A DNA stretch of 64,000 bases from an uncultured Roseburia sp. (GCA_947564465.1 CANOCV010000011.1:1-64000); one strand, 5' to 3'; numbered from the stretch's first letter, positions 8,641-17,989 are shown. Made by a program: numbers and translations. The notes: generated by a model not told the origin, from the sequence alone.

Positions 8641-10335
8641 TTGAGAGAGGGAAAAAGATCTATTGGGGGAAAGGTTTGTTTGTGTGTATATCTGTGTATC
8701 TGTCTTGTGACAGGGAGCTTGTTTGGGGGAATACACGGAATAATGGCGCAGGCGGCAGACAAAAAGGTGAAGGTTATAGGGTACCTTCCGTCTTATCGCA
8801 GTTACTATATTGATTCGATTGATTATTCCGCGTTGACGCACTTGAATCTTTGCTTTATCACATATGGGAACGGAACGCTTTCATGTGATTTTTCCGATTC
8901 CGATATTCGGCGGATAAAGGAAAAGTGCAAAGCCAATAATGTCAAAGTGATGATCGCGCTTGGCGGGGGCAGTGGATTTGACGCTTCGGGAGGCGACCCG
9001 TTTGAGACAGCCGAGAAGCGTGCGGCAATGGTGAATGAGTTGATGGGATATGTGGATCGCTGGGAATTAGACGGTCTGGATATTGATATTGAGATAGAAC
9101 CGGGCAACGCAGTGTGGAATCATTTTGATGCATTTATAGCGGAGCTTTCGGGCAGGCTGAAGGCTGAAAATAAGCTTCTGACAATAGCGGTGGCAACTTG
9201 GATGGCACACGGCATTTCAAACAGTACCTTTGAGTATTTTGATTTTGTGAATCTGATGACTTACGACGAAAATGCCGGAAACGGTCCGGTGGCTTCACAG
9301 AGCTTTGTAGAATCGACGGTGAATTATTTTCGGGGGAAGGGAATCAGTGACGAGCGGCTGACAATCGGCGTACCGTTTTATGGGTATGGTCCGGGAGGCT
9401 GGGGAGATGCGCATACATATGCTGAAATACTTACGCTGAATCCGGATGCGGCGTCTATGGACGAGTATAACGGGATATATTATAACGGAGCAGATACGAT
9501 CAAAAGTAAGGCCGAGTATGCCAAGAATTTTGGCGGGATTATGATATGGGAGCTGGCGCAGGATGCAGACGGGGATGCATCGTTGTTAAAAGCGATAAAA
9601 GATACGCTGGGAGATATGATAGGAGATTCTTCAGAGCCAGAGAAACCGGGCGAGCCGGAAATGCCGGAGAAGCCGTCCGAGGGAGACAATACGGAGGAAG
9701 AAAAACCGTCCGAGGGAGATAATAGCGGAAATGAGACATATACGGCGTGGACAGAGGGAGCAAATTATAGTGTAGGAGATTTTGTGGTTTATGACGGCAG
9801 AGTATATGAATGCGTGATAGGACATACGGCGGCTATAAATTGGACGCCGGATTTGGCGGGGACTCTCTGGAAGGAGCGTACAGATTTGGCGGCAGAGGAA
9901 AAGCCGGACGAAACGGAGAGGCCGAGTGAAGTAGAGAAGCCGGATGATACGGAGAGACCGAGTGAAGCGGAAAAGCCGGACGAAACAGAAAGGCCGAGTG
10001 AAGCAGAGAAGCCGGATAATACGGAGAAACCGAGTGAGACAGAAAAGTCAGATAACGTGCCGGCACCTATCATTAAAGTGCAGAAAATTGACATAAGCGG
10101 AAGTATAAAGAAACTTGCCGCAGGGAAAAAGATGCAGCTGAGTGCTGCGGTGTCACCGCATAACGCCTCTAACAATGCGCTTATATGGAAAAGCAGCAAT
10201 GAGAAGTACGCGCAGGTAGATAAAAACGGTCTTGTATCCGCGAAAAAGACAAAGAAAATCAGGACAGTTACAATTACTGCCGCAGCAACAGACGGAAGCG
10301 GAAAGAAAAAGAGTATTAAAATTCATATTAAATAA
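8641..10335 (+). CDS. Secreted glycoside hydrolase family 18 with carbohydrate-binding and Ig-like domains
   Basis: The start is taken as TTG 8641, which sits 4 bases after AGGAGAAGGAG; an in-frame codon at 8617 lies inside ktrA and lacks a site. The protein (564 residues) has a signal peptide ending near AQAAD. A family 18 TIM barrel (about 40-325) carries the catalytic motif DGLDIDIE, with the acid Glu near 151. Then come a Pro/Glu-rich linker, a type 5/12-like chitin-binding module (about 367-413), a linker of four 12-residue repeats such as EKPDETERPSEA, and a BIG2-like Ig domain (about 479-564). It should act outside the cell on chitin, peptidoglycan or host glycans; which of these is not shown. 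Confidence 0.9.
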   Translation: MREGKRSIGGKVCLCVYLCICLVTGSLFGGIHGIMAQAADKKVKVIGYLPSYRSYYIDSIDYSALTHLNLCFITYGNGTLSCDFSDSDIRRIKEKCKANNVKVMIALGGGSGFDASGGDPFETAEKRAAMVNELMGYVDRWELDGLDIDIEIEPGNAVWNHFDAFIAELSGRLKAENKLLTIAVATWMAHGISNSTFEYFDFVNLMTYDENAGNGPVASQSFVESTVNYFRGKGISDERLTIGVPFYGYGPGGWGDAHTYAEILTLNPDAASMDEYNGIYYNGADTIKSKAEYAKNFGGIMIWELAQDADGDASLLKAIKDTLGDMIGDSSEPEKPGEPEMPEKPSEGDNTEEEKPSEGDNSGNETYTAWTEGANYSVGDFVVYDGRVYECVIGHTAAINWTPDLAGTLWKERTDLAAEEKPDETERPSEVEKPDDTERPSEAEKPDETERPSEAEKPDNTEKPSETEKSDNVPAPIIKVQKIDISGSIKKLAAGKKMQLSAAVSPHNASNNALIWKSSNEKYAQVDKNGLVSAKKTKKIRTVTITAAATDGSGKKKSIKIHIK

Positions 10336-10346
10336 CAGGATTAAAG

Positions 10347-10376
10347 CAACCGGACTGAAGCCAGTCCGGTTGTTTT
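10347..10376 (+). terminator. Rho-independent terminator after the family 18 glycosidase
   Basis: The 10-base stem CAACCGGACT / AGTCCGGTTG with a 6-base loop is followed by TTTTATAT, 11 bases after the stop codon. Confidence 0.85.
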
Positions 10377-10380
10377 ATAT

Positions 10381-10463
10381 GCGCAGGGGCACATGAGGAA
10401 ATTAGCTGCTGACGCAGCATGTGCCCCGCGCGGCGAGTAGGGGAAGATGAATCTTCCCTACTC
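10381..10463. repeat. Two adjacent inverted repeats in the intergenic space
   Basis: GGGGCACATG (10386-10395) pairs with CATGTGCCCC (10418-10427), and a GCGC clamp on each side extends the stem past a bulged A. A smaller GCTGC/GCAGC hairpin is nested inside. Directly after it, GAGTAGGGGAAGAT (10435-10448) pairs with ATCTTCCCTACTC (10451-10463) with one bulged G. The pair lies between two convergent genes and could end transcription of the minus-strand methyltransferase. It also looks like a dispersed palindromic element; no second copy was seen in the window. Confidence 0.6.
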
Positions 10464-10503
10464 GATTCATAGGATTCGGGGGCAAAAGGTGGTGAAAAAG
10501 TTT

Positions 10504-11367
10504 TTATTGCCGTCCTTCAAAGCGTCCCGATGCACCGCAGGGAAGAACAAGCCCATTGGAGGAGACGGGAAGTCCGATTTCATCTGCGATTATCGTTCCG
10601 TCAAATTGTTTTAGTTCCGTTCCGAGAAGATATGCAAGTACGGCCGGCTGCAGCCCTGTCGTATAGGAATTGATTAAAAAAAACAAAGGTTTTTTTGTCA
10701 GAAGCTTTGCGCAGAGCGCGACAAAGGAGTGAATCGAATCCTCGATTTTCCATATTTCTCCCTTTGGACCCCGTCCGTAAGAAGGAGGGTCCATAATAAT
10801 TGCGTCATAATGGTTGCCGCGGCGAATTTCACGTTCTACAAATTTGACACAGTCATCCACAATCCAGCGGATCGGAGCGTCTTTTAAGCCGGAAGATGCG
10901 GCGTTTTCTTTTGCCCATGTGACCATGCCCTTAGAGGCGTCTACGTGGGTGACGCTCGCGCCGGCAGCAGCGGCTGCAAGAGTGGCCCCGCCGGTGTAGG
11001 CAAAGAGATTTAGGACTTTTACAGGTGTGGTGCATGCGCGGATTTTCTTCTGAAACCACTCCCAGTTGACGGCCTGCTCGGGAAAGAGCCCGGTATGTTT
11101 AAAACTGAACGGTTTCAACTGGAAGGTCAGTGTACCGTATGTAATACTCCATTGCTGCGGCAGATCAAAAAATTCCCACTCACCGCCGCCGCGTTTACTC
11201 CGGTGATAGTGGGCGTTCATTTTTTTCCATCCACGCTCTTTTTTGGGCGTGTCCCAAATAACCTGCGGGTCGGGACGCACCAGAATATAATTTCCCCAGC
11301 GTTCCAGCTTTTCTCCGCCGGAACAGTCAATGACTTCGTAATCTTCCCATTTATCTGCAATCCACAT
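10504..11367 (-). CDS. Class I SAM-dependent methyltransferase, RlmI-like
   Basis: This 287-residue enzyme transfers a methyl group from S-adenosylmethionine. The SAM-binding motif VLNLFAYTGG lies near residues 120-130, and the catalytic-side motif MDPPSYGRG lies near 192-200. Such DPPS motifs are typical of the RlmI/YccW and RsmB-like cytosine-C5 or N-methyltransferases of rRNA. It lacks the N-terminal PUA domain of full-length RlmI, so the exact rRNA target is uncertain. The start at 11367 has GGAGGAAATC just upstream. It stands alone, convergent with the family 18 gene. Confidence 0.8.
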   Translation of the reverse strand: MWIADKWEDYEVIDCSGGEKLERWGNYILVRPDPQVIWDTPKKERGWKKMNAHYHRSKRGGGEWEFFDLPQQWSITYGTLTFQLKPFSFKHTGLFPEQAVNWEWFQKKIRACTTPVKVLNLFAYTGGATLAAAAAGASVTHVDASKGMVTWAKENAASSGLKDAPIRWIVDDCVKFVEREIRRGNHYDAIIMDPPSYGRGPKGEIWKIEDSIHSFVALCAKLLTKKPLFFLINSYTTGLQPAVLAYLLGTELKQFDGTIIADEIGLPVSSNGLVLPCGASGRFEGRQ

Positions 11368-11567
11368 ATGATTTCCTCCGTAAATGAGGCAGAAATGCCC
11401 TTATATGATAAAGCTCATGATATCCGCATTCATTATAATAAGGGAAGCGGACGCCCGTCAATAAAAAGTTTTCGTGTGAAATAAGGCTTTACATCTTCGT
11501 AAACTATTGGTATCCTATTAAAGTGTTACTGTAAAAAAGTATACAATGAGAAAAGAGGAGTGAAAGA

Positions 11568-13133
11568 ATGAACAGTAATCTGATATGGATTGTAGCGGCG
11601 TTCGTGGTGTATATGGCAATGATGATTGGCATCGGCGCAAGATATATGAAGCGGACGAGTAGTTCGGAGGACTATTTTTTGGGAGGAAGAGGATTAAGCG
11701 GCTGGGTTGCGGCACTTAGCGCACAGGCTTCCGATATGAGTGGATGGTTATTGATGGGGCTGCCGGGAGCCGTGTACGCGTTTGGTACGGGGCAGGCCTG
11801 GATTGCGATTGGTTTGTTTATCGGAACCGTCTGTAACTGGGTATTTATTTCGGGCAGACTTAGAAGATATACGATACGCGCCAATAATTCTTTGACATTG
11901 CCGGAGTACTTCAGCAATCGTTTTCATGATCAGAAGAAAATATTGCTGTGTATTTCTTCTATATTTATTGTAATTTTTTTCCTGGTCTACACGGCGTCTG
12001 CCTTAGCGGCGGGAGGTAAGCTGTTTTATGCGGTTGCCGGAATTGACTATACGGCGGCGCTTACGATAGGAGCGCTAGTCATTCTTATTTATACGTTTAT
12101 GGGCGGATTTATGGCGGTCTGCGTAACGGACTTTATTCAGGGAACGTTGATGTTGATTGCGCTGCTTGCGGTTCCGCTGCTCGCGTATTTTGGTATTTCC
12201 GGAGGAAGCTTGACAGAGGTTCTTGATCTGAGCGGCGTAGCCGGAGGACATTCTTCGTTTATGAATTTGTTTGAGAACGGCGGGGAGCCGTATCGGGCCA
12301 TTGATATTATTTCACAGCTTGCGTGGGGCTTTGGTTACTGCGGTATGCCTCACATTTTAACGCGGTTTATGGCTGTAAAGAATCAGAAGGAATTAAATAA
12401 GTCGAAAGGGATTGCAATTATATGGGTTGCGCTTTCTCTGACGTTTGCTTGCATCATCGGTGTTGTGGGACGTGCATATTTGTATCCGACGCTGTTAGGT
12501 GAGAAAGGCGCTGATTCCGCGGAAAATGTATTCATCAATATGATTACACAGCTGTTTACGGGTGATTATAAGCTGCCTTTTATAGCAGGTATTTTTCTGT
12601 GCGGGATACTTGCCGCAATTATGTCGACAGCGGATTCGCAGCTTCTTGTTACGGCATCATCTGTATCGGAGGACATTTATAAAGGTGTGATCAACAAAAA
12701 TGCGGATGATAAGAAGGTTTTGATGATAAGCAGGATTACGGTAGTTGTGGTAGCGGTTTTGGCATATCTGATCGCGTTAAATCCGGATAATTCCATTATG
12801 GCTCTTGTGTCGAATGCCTGGGCAGGTTTTGGTTCTGCGTTCGGACCGCTTGTGCTTTTATCGTTGTTCTGGAAGAGGACGAATATGCCGGGAGCGATTG
12901 CAGGTATTGTTTCCGGAGGTTTGCTTGTGCTTGTATGGGATTACATACCAATGATTTCAGACGGGAACGGCGGTCTGCAGACGATTGGAGCAGCGACGGG
13001 GATTTACTCATTGTTGGTCGGATTTTTTGTAAGTCTAGTATGTATTTTGGTTGTCAGTCTTATTACAAAGGCTCCGGATGCAGAGATTGTTAAGGAGTTT
13101 GAAGCTGTGGCGGACAAGAGTATAGAGATGTAA
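11568..13133 (+). CDS. putP: Sodium/proline symporter
   Basis: This 521-residue sodium:solute symporter (SSS family) has about 13 membrane helices. The early segment SSEDYFLGGRGLSGWVAALS and the conserved AQASDMSGWLLMGLPG-type stretch in helix 2 match PutP, where this region lines the Na+ and proline sites. The highly conserved STADSQLLV in the second half also fits. It probably imports proline driven by the sodium gradient, for osmotic or nutritional use. The ribosome binding site is AGAGGAG before ATG 11568. A hairpin follows the gene. Confidence 0.92.
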   Translation: MNSNLIWIVAAFVVYMAMMIGIGARYMKRTSSSEDYFLGGRGLSGWVAALSAQASDMSGWLLMGLPGAVYAFGTGQAWIAIGLFIGTVCNWVFISGRLRRYTIRANNSLTLPEYFSNRFHDQKKILLCISSIFIVIFFLVYTASALAAGGKLFYAVAGIDYTAALTIGALVILIYTFMGGFMAVCVTDFIQGTLMLIALLAVPLLAYFGISGGSLTEVLDLSGVAGGHSSFMNLFENGGEPYRAIDIISQLAWGFGYCGMPHILTRFMAVKNQKELNKSKGIAIIWVALSLTFACIIGVVGRAYLYPTLLGEKGADSAENVFINMITQLFTGDYKLPFIAGIFLCGILAAIMSTADSQLLVTASSVSEDIYKGVINKNADDKKVLMISRITVVVVAVLAYLIALNPDNSIMALVSNAWAGFGSAFGPLVLLSLFWKRTNMPGAIAGIVSGGLLVLVWDYIPMISDGNGGLQTIGAATGIYSLLVGFFVSLVCILVVSLITKAPDAEIVKEFEAVADKSIEM

Positions 13134-13162
13134 GAAAAGAAAGTCGAAGGAAGGATGCTCGC

Positions 13163-13202
13163 TGCGCCCGGTTATGCTGTATCAGATAACCGGGCGCATT
13201 GT
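13163..13202 (+). terminator. Hairpin terminator after putP
   Basis: The 13-base perfect stem TGCGCCCGGTTAT / ATAACCGGGCGCA has a 10-base loop. The tail TTGTGCGG is only slightly U-rich, so termination may be partial. Confidence 0.65.
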
Positions 13203-13217
13203 GCGGAAAAGATTATA

Positions 13218-13331
13218 ATGAAGCTGATTATTACAGATATAGATGATTTTAGTATTCCGGTAGAGGAAGAGTATCAGGTTATAAAACCGAATGGCGGTAA
13301 AACGAAAGATTTAGGCAGACAAATGGAATGA
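13218..13331 (+). pseudogene. Remnant of a flavodoxin-fold (NADPH-dependent FMN reductase-like) gene
   Basis: A 37-codon frame begins MKLIITDIDDFSIPVEEEYQ and stops soon after. The opening resembles the N-terminus of short flavodoxin-family oxidoreductases common in Clostridia, which continue through a Cys-containing cofactor region that is absent here. No ribosome binding site stands before it. It is most likely a 5' fragment left by a deletion, though a small independent peptide cannot be ruled out. Confidence 0.35.
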
Positions 13332-13408
13332 AGATAAGTGCTGCAACAAATTTGCGCTCATTCTACACTATATATAAAATGAATCTATTTATATCAGGAG
13401 GTATGGGA

Positions 13409-14269
13409 ATGAGAAGGAAAAATGTTTTAGTATGCACAGCGGCACTTATGGTATTGATATCGTCCTGCGGCAGCAGAGAACCGGAACGGGGGAGCGGAAA
13501 CCAGAGTACGCAGTATGAAGAAAATGATTTGGGCGGGACAGTAATGTCTGATGAGACAGAAGAGGCGGGGACGGATAACATGGAAGGGGACGTTGGAACA
13601 GAAGAGCCTGGCAAAGAGGTGATGAAACGGATGATTATGGTAAATGGGGACTTGTATGCGGAGACGGACGAGGAGACACCGACACCTACATGCGGGACGA
13701 TGGACGGTTCCATTTTATCAATAGTTGCCGAGGGAGAGATGCCCGCAGCGGATGGACAGGCGAATTTTGGCAATGTCGGTGACGGTTATCAATATGCCGA
13801 TCAGGATTGCCTTAGCGTTCCGATGAATGAGAAGTGGATACGTTTTAAAAAGGTTGATGCGGGAAATGAAAAATCCGGCGTCGCTCAGTCAGAAACGGGT
13901 AATGTTTTTGAGAAGGAAGTGAACACCTTAGAGGGTGTTTCTATGGTGGTTTTGGAGTCTTCCCCTGTCTCGGCAAGGGTGGAAATAAGCAATACAACAA
14001 GCCGGGAAATACAATTTGGGGATGATTATGACTTACAGAAGCTTGTGGAGGGAAAATGGTATAGTGTTCCGTACATAATAGATAATTGGGCTTTTCATGC
14101 AATTGCTTACCCGGCGGCAGAGGGAAAGCCGGTTGAGTGGGAGGCTGTATGGGAGGAGTTTCACGGTACTTTGTCAGCGGGAACTTACCGGATTGTAAAG
14201 AAAATATTAGATTTTCGGGGAACAGGGGATTACACGGAATATTACCTTGCCGCGGAGTTCTCTGTTTGA
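13409..14269 (+). CDS. Lipoprotein with a C-terminal Ig-like domain
   Basis: The start is placed at ATG 13409, 7 bases after AGGAGG; the ATG at 13403 is too close to it. The 286-residue product begins MRRKNVLVCTAALMVLISSC, a short signal sequence with a lipobox-like ISSC, so it should be anchored outside the membrane. An acidic, low-complexity stretch follows to about residue 75. The last 110 residues carry the pattern KLVEGKWYSVP ... W ... GTLSAGTYRIVK. This matches an Ig-like domain seen in many Firmicute surface proteins. Its role is unknown. Confidence 0.75.
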   Translation: MRRKNVLVCTAALMVLISSCGSREPERGSGNQSTQYEENDLGGTVMSDETEEAGTDNMEGDVGTEEPGKEVMKRMIMVNGDLYAETDEETPTPTCGTMDGSILSIVAEGEMPAADGQANFGNVGDGYQYADQDCLSVPMNEKWIRFKKVDAGNEKSGVAQSETGNVFEKEVNTLEGVSMVVLESSPVSARVEISNTTSREIQFGDDYDLQKLVEGKWYSVPYIIDNWAFHAIAYPAAEGKPVEWEAVWEEFHGTLSAGTYRIVKKILDFRGTGDYTEYYLAAEFSV

Positions 14270-14300
14270 TGAAAAGGAATCGAAGAGAGGTTGAAGAAGA

Positions 14301-14684
14301 ATGTTTGAGGAAAAGGATTATGTGCTGCGGATTATCCATGAGATTGTGCGGATGCTGGCAAAAATACTTCTCCGTGTTGATATTGATAAGGAGGAGCCGA
14401 GGCTGGATTACGAAACGGGAGAAAAGTGGAAACGACTGTCCGGTATGATTGATGATGGAGAGATCAATGAGGCGGAAAATCTTCTTGTTGAAGGTTTTGC
14501 AGCAGAAGACAACCGGGGGTTTCAAGTTGCGTTATTATTTTATGATTATCTAAATAAAAAGGATGATGCGTTTCTTGCGGCACATGATTTCTCGCGGGAG
14601 GAAGTAGCGGACGGATTAAAATATGCAATCTCCTTTTACGGATACGGTGATATGGTGGATGCTTTTATGGAGGGACAGGAGTGA
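14301..14684 (+). CDS. DUF6483 family protein
   Basis: This is a 127-residue cytosolic protein with no signal sequence. The N-terminus MFEEKDYVLRIIHEIVRMLA and the later DDGEINEAENLL segment match the small, all-helical DUF6483 family, common in Lachnospiraceae and without a known function. It lies 31 bases after the lipoprotein gene and overlaps the next gene by 4 bases (GTGA), so the three are probably one operon. Confidence 0.8.
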   Translation: MFEEKDYVLRIIHEIVRMLAKILLRVDIDKEEPRLDYETGEKWKRLSGMIDDGEINEAENLLVEGFAAEDNRGFQVALLFYDYLNKKDDAFLAAHDFSREEVADGLKYAISFYGYGDMVDAFMEGQE

Positions 14685-15616
14685 AAAGTTATTTATGTTT
14701 TGTGGTACTTTTGGCTGGCATTTGGACTGTCGGCTGTGCGAATACAGAGGAAGTGAAGGACGAACGGTTATCGGCGCAGATGTCCGAGGTGAGTGAGGAT
14801 GAGACAGGGGAACTGACGGAAAAGGGAAGTGAGTATTTTTCTGAAATAAAAGAAAAGAAGATATTGGTTGCACCGGAAGGGGCGGCGCTTGAAGAACGCA
14901 TTTTGACGCCGGAGGGGTATTTCAGAACTGAAGCGGAAGCAGGGAGCCTGAAGGAATTTTTGCGAAATTATCCTATGAAAGCACAGGACAGTCCGGTGCT
15001 TCTCTATGACGGAAGTGAGAAGAGAAACCAGAAAGCCCATGCGGCAGTTTTTGCCCTGCCTTTGGAGAATGAGGATTTGCAGCAGTGTGCGGATTCCGTT
15101 ATGCGTGTGTATGCGGAGTATTTTTGGGAAACAGGACAATACCAACGGATCGCATTTCATTTTGTGAACGGATTTTGGGCGGAGTATCTGAAATGGCGCG
15201 ATGGGAATCGTATTGTGGTAAGCGGAAATGATGTGTCGTGGAGTAAGACGGCTTCGTATGACGATTCGTATGATAATTTTGTACAATATTTGCGGATTGT
15301 TTTTGCTTATGCAGGTACGCTTTCTATGGACGAAGAATCCGGGCCGATAGATTTAAAGGATGCCAGGGCGGGCGATGTCTTTTTGAAGGCGGGGAGTCCG
15401 GGGCATGTGGTGATGATCGTGGACGTCTGTGAAAACAATACGGGGGACAGAGCCTTTTTGCTGGCACAGGGATATATGCCTGCGCAGGAGTTTCACTTGC
15501 TGAACAATCCGGAACATGAAGGGGACCCGTGGTACTATGACGAGGAGGTTGTCTATCCGTTTAGCACGCCGGAGTATACGTTTGAGGAGGGGAGCCTGCG
15601 ACGGCTGAATTATTAG
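14681..15616 (+). CDS. DUF4846 family lipoprotein
   Basis: This 311-residue protein starts at GTG 14681, coupled to the upstream gene. The N-terminus has a signal peptide with lipobox TVGC. The body matches the DUF4846 family: LQQCADSVMRVYAEY-like segment near residues 125-145, FVQYLRIVFAYAGTLS near 205-220, and the C-terminal block with GDVFLKAGSPGHVVMIVDV (about 230-250) and LAQGYMPAQEFH. The conserved block with a Gly-His pair resembles an NlpC/CHAP-like fold, but no enzymatic activity is established. It should act at the outer face of the membrane. Confidence 0.8.
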   Translation: MKSYLCFVVLLAGIWTVGCANTEEVKDERLSAQMSEVSEDETGELTEKGSEYFSEIKEKKILVAPEGAALEERILTPEGYFRTEAEAGSLKEFLRNYPMKAQDSPVLLYDGSEKRNQKAHAAVFALPLENEDLQQCADSVMRVYAEYFWETGQYQRIAFHFVNGFWAEYLKWRDGNRIVVSGNDVSWSKTASYDDSYDNFVQYLRIVFAYAGTLSMDEESGPIDLKDARAGDVFLKAGSPGHVVMIVDVCENNTGDRAFLLAQGYMPAQEFHLLNNPEHEGDPWYYDEEVVYPFSTPEYTFEEGSLRRLNY

Positions 15617-15653
15617 AATGTATATTTATTTATAAAATTTTTGTAAAAAAGTC

Positions 15654-15682
15654 TTGCAATAGATGTTTTCTTCGTGTATACT
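15654..15682 (+). promoter_or_regulatory. Sigma-A promoter of the S10 ribosomal operon
   Basis: TTGCAA (15654-15659) and TATACT (15677-15682) are 17 bases apart, after an AT-rich stretch resembling an UP element (TATATTTATTTATAAAATTT). It is the only strong promoter seen before rpsJ. Confidence 0.8.
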
Positions 15683-15689
15683 AAGATCT

Positions 15690-15900
15690 GCTGTGGCATT
15701 GATAGCTGTGAAGCGTGAGGTTGCTGCCGATAGGGCAGGTTTTCCGTGGAGCGAATGTCAAGTTAGGAAACTGGCGACAAGTCACTGTATCACGAATAAC
15801 ATCTACAAAAAGGGAAGTAGAAACAACGTGTGAGAAAGTTTATGACACACACGGGAGAGTGTACAGTCACCGCTTGTCGTACTGAAGTAAAGTGCGAAAA
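15690..15900 (+). ncRNA. Long structured 5' leader of the S10 operon
   Basis: The roughly 15690-15916 untranslated leader is long and GC-rich compared with other spacers here. It contains a CTGCC-GATAG-GGCAG hairpin (15724-15738) and pairing-prone segments downstream such as ACACACACGGGAGAGTGT (near 15846-15863). S10 leaders in gamma-proteobacteria bind L4 to regulate the operon; whether this one does is inference. No leader ORF with a good ribosome binding site was found. This accounts for the 300-base gap before rpsJ. Confidence 0.45.
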
Positions 15901-15916
15901 GGAGGCGACTTTTTTT

Positions 15917-16234
15917 ATGGCAAGTCAAGTAATGAGAATCACATTAAAAGCTTATGATCACGAATTAGTAGATTCATCGGCAAAAAAGATCATCGAGACT
16001 GTAAAGAAAAACGGATCACAGGTGAGTGGACCAGTACCACTTCCGACTAAGAAAGAGGTAGTTACCATTCTTAGAGCTGTACACAAGTACAAGGATTCCA
16101 GAGAGCAGTTCGAGCAGAGAACTCATAAGAGACTGATTGATATCATTGCACCGACACAGAAGACGGTTGACGCATTATCGAGATTAGAGATGCCGGCCGG
16201 TGTTTACATTGATATCAAAATGAAATCAAAATAA
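15917..16234 (+). CDS. rpsJ: Ribosomal protein S10
   Basis: This 105-residue component of the 30S head also acts as NusE in transcription antitermination. The start is ATG 15917, with GGAGG 11 bases upstream; an upstream extension of the frame to 15830 is rejected because S10 begins [19 protein letters not shown]. The conserved [15 protein letters not shown] (about residues 60-75) is present. First gene of the ribosomal cluster. Confidence 0.97.
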   Translation: MASQVMRITLKAYDHELVDSSAKKIIETVKKNGSQVSGPVPLPTKKEVVTILRAVHKYKDSREQFEQRTHKRLIDIIAPTQKTVDALSRLEMPAGVYIDIKMKSK

Positions 16235-16321
16235 AGTCAACAAATATCCTGAGGGGCCCTAGGGCTTTCTAGGATGAACGGATTTTTCCGTTCCGCTGTA
16301 GAAAAAACAGGAGGAAGAATA

Positions 16322-17005
16322 ATGAAGAAAGCAATTTTAGCAACAAAAGTCGGAATGACTCAAATCTTCGATGCAGACGGCGTGTTAGTACCGGTTACTG
16401 TATTGCAGGCCGGACCTTGTGTGGTAACACAGGTTAAGACTGTCGAGAACGACGGTTACAGTGCAGTACAGGTTGGATTTGTGGACAAGAAAGAGAAGAT
16501 TGTCAACAAAGACGCTAACGGCAAAAAGGAAATCAGAAACAGACATGGCGTAACAAGGTCAGAGATGGGACATTTCAAAAAAGCCGGCGTATCCGGCAAG
16601 AGATTTGTCAGGGAGTTCCGTTTTGAGAATGCCGAAGAGTACAAACTGGCTGATGAGATTAAGGCTGATATTTTTGCAGAGGGCGACAAGATTGACGCGA
16701 CTGCAATTTCAAAGGGAAAAGGATTCCAGGGCGCTATTAAGAGACATGGTCAGCACAGAGGACCAATGGCTCACGGTTCCAAATTCCATCGTCATCAGGG
16801 TTCCAACGGTTCCTGTTCTACACCTAGCCGTGTATTTAAGGGAAAAGGAATGCCGGGACATATGGGAAGCGTAAAGGTGACAACTCAGAATCTGGAAGTG
16901 GTAAGAGTTGACGCTGAGAACAATCTGCTTTTGATCAAGGGTGCTGTGCCGGGACCTAAGAAGGCTCTGGTAACAATCAAGGAAACAGTAAAAGCAGCAA
17001 AATAG
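16322..17005 (+). CDS. rplC: Ribosomal protein L3
   Basis: This 227-residue 50S protein lies close to the peptidyl-transferase centre. The true start is ATG 16322 ([16 protein letters not shown]) behind AGGAGGAAGAAT; the longer frame from 16274 would add residues absent from L3. The long finger loop with [19 protein letters not shown], the site of the conserved glutamine, is intact. An 87-base spacer with a GGGGCCCTAGGGC palindrome separates it from rpsJ. Confidence 0.97.
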   Translation: MKKAILATKVGMTQIFDADGVLVPVTVLQAGPCVVTQVKTVENDGYSAVQVGFVDKKEKIVNKDANGKKEIRNRHGVTRSEMGHFKKAGVSGKRFVREFRFENAEEYKLADEIKADIFAEGDKIDATAISKGKGFQGAIKRHGQHRGPMAHGSKFHRHQGSNGSCSTPSRVFKGKGMPGHMGSVKVTTQNLEVVRVDAENNLLLIKGAVPGPKKALVTIKETVKAAK

Positions 17006-17034
17006 TGCTGAGGTAAGAAAGGAGGAACACACAG

Positions 17035-17655
17035 ATGGCTACAGTATCTGTTTATAATATGGAAGGCAAAGAAGTAGGCAGCATGGACTTAAACGATGCG
17101 ATCTTTGGTGTGGAAGTGAATGAACACCTGGTGCATATGGCGGTAGTTCAGCAGCTTGCAAATAATCGTCAGGGAACACAGAAAGCAAAAACACGTTCTG
17201 AAGTTCGCGGCGGCGGTAGAAAACCTTGGAGACAGAAGGGAACAGGTCATGCAAGACAGGGTTCGACAAGGGCTCCGCAGTGGACAGGCGGCGGCGTTGT
17301 ATTTGCGCCGGTTCCGAGAGATTACTCTTTCAAATTGAATAAGAAAGAGAAGAGAGCGGCATTAAAATCTGCTCTGACAAGCAGAGTTCAGGAAAATAAA
17401 TTTATCGTATTGGATGAACTGAAGCTTGATGAAATCAAGACAAAGAAATTCGCCGAGGTTATGAATAACTTGAAGGTCGAGAAGGCATTGGTCGTATTGA
17501 ACGACATGGATACAAATGTAATTGCATCCGCAAAGAATATCCCGACCGTTAAGACGGCTCAGACAAATGAAATGAATGTATTTGATGTTCTGAAATATGA
17601 CACGGTAGTAATTACGAAGGCTGCTGCCGAAAAAATCGAGGAGGTGTATGCATAA
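17035..17655 (+). CDS. rplD: Ribosomal protein L4
   Basis: This 206-residue 50S protein has an extended loop, [19 protein letters not shown] (about residues 60-80), that reaches into the exit tunnel and is where macrolide-resistance changes occur in other bacteria; here it is standard. L4 is the autoregulator of the S10 operon in E. coli. Its stop overlaps the rplW start by one base. Confidence 0.97.
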   Translation: MATVSVYNMEGKEVGSMDLNDAIFGVEVNEHLVHMAVVQQLANNRQGTQKAKTRSEVRGGGRKPWRQKGTGHARQGSTRAPQWTGGGVVFAPVPRDYSFKLNKKEKRAALKSALTSRVQENKFIVLDELKLDEIKTKKFAEVMNNLKVEKALVVLNDMDTNVIASAKNIPTVKTAQTNEMNVFDVLKYDTVVITKAAAEKIEEVYA

Positions 17656-17954
17656 TGGCAAACGTACAGTACTATGACGTGATCCTCAAACCGGTCGTAA
17701 CAGAGAAAAGTATGACGGCGATGGCTGAGAAAAAATATACATTTCTGGTGCATCCGGAAGCAAACAAGACAATGATTAAAGAAGCGGTTGAGAAAATGTT
17801 CGAGGGAACCAAGGTGGCAAAGGTCAACACCATGAATATGGAGGGCAAGAGAAAAAGACGCGGCACTACGGTTGGAAAGACTGCTAAGAGAAAGAAAGCG
17901 ATTGTACAGTTGACGGAAGATTCCGCAGATATTGAAATTTTTGCGGGGTTATAA
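17655..17954 (+). CDS. rplW: Ribosomal protein L23
   Basis: This 99-residue protein at the exit-tunnel rim serves as docking site for trigger factor and SRP in bacteria. It begins [20 protein letters not shown], a typical L23 N-terminus, and contains [15 protein letters not shown] near residue 57-71. It is coupled to rplD through the TAATG overlap. Confidence 0.96.
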   Translation: MANVQYYDVILKPVVTEKSMTAMAEKKYTFLVHPEANKTMIKEAVEKMFEGTKVAKVNTMNMEGKRKRRGTTVGKTAKRKKAIVQLTEDSADIEIFAGL

Positions 17955-17989
17955 GCTGAACAGCCGAAAACATTGAAAGGAGAACAACA

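Noticed and set aside
9789-10199. Minus-strand repetitive frames opposite the family 18 enzyme linker
   Set aside because: The repeats arise from the linker repeats on the coding strand.
13328-13408. N-terminal extension of the lipoprotein from 13328
   Set aside because: The extension would move the signal peptide inward; AGGAGG 7 bases before 13409 and the lipobox support the shorter form.
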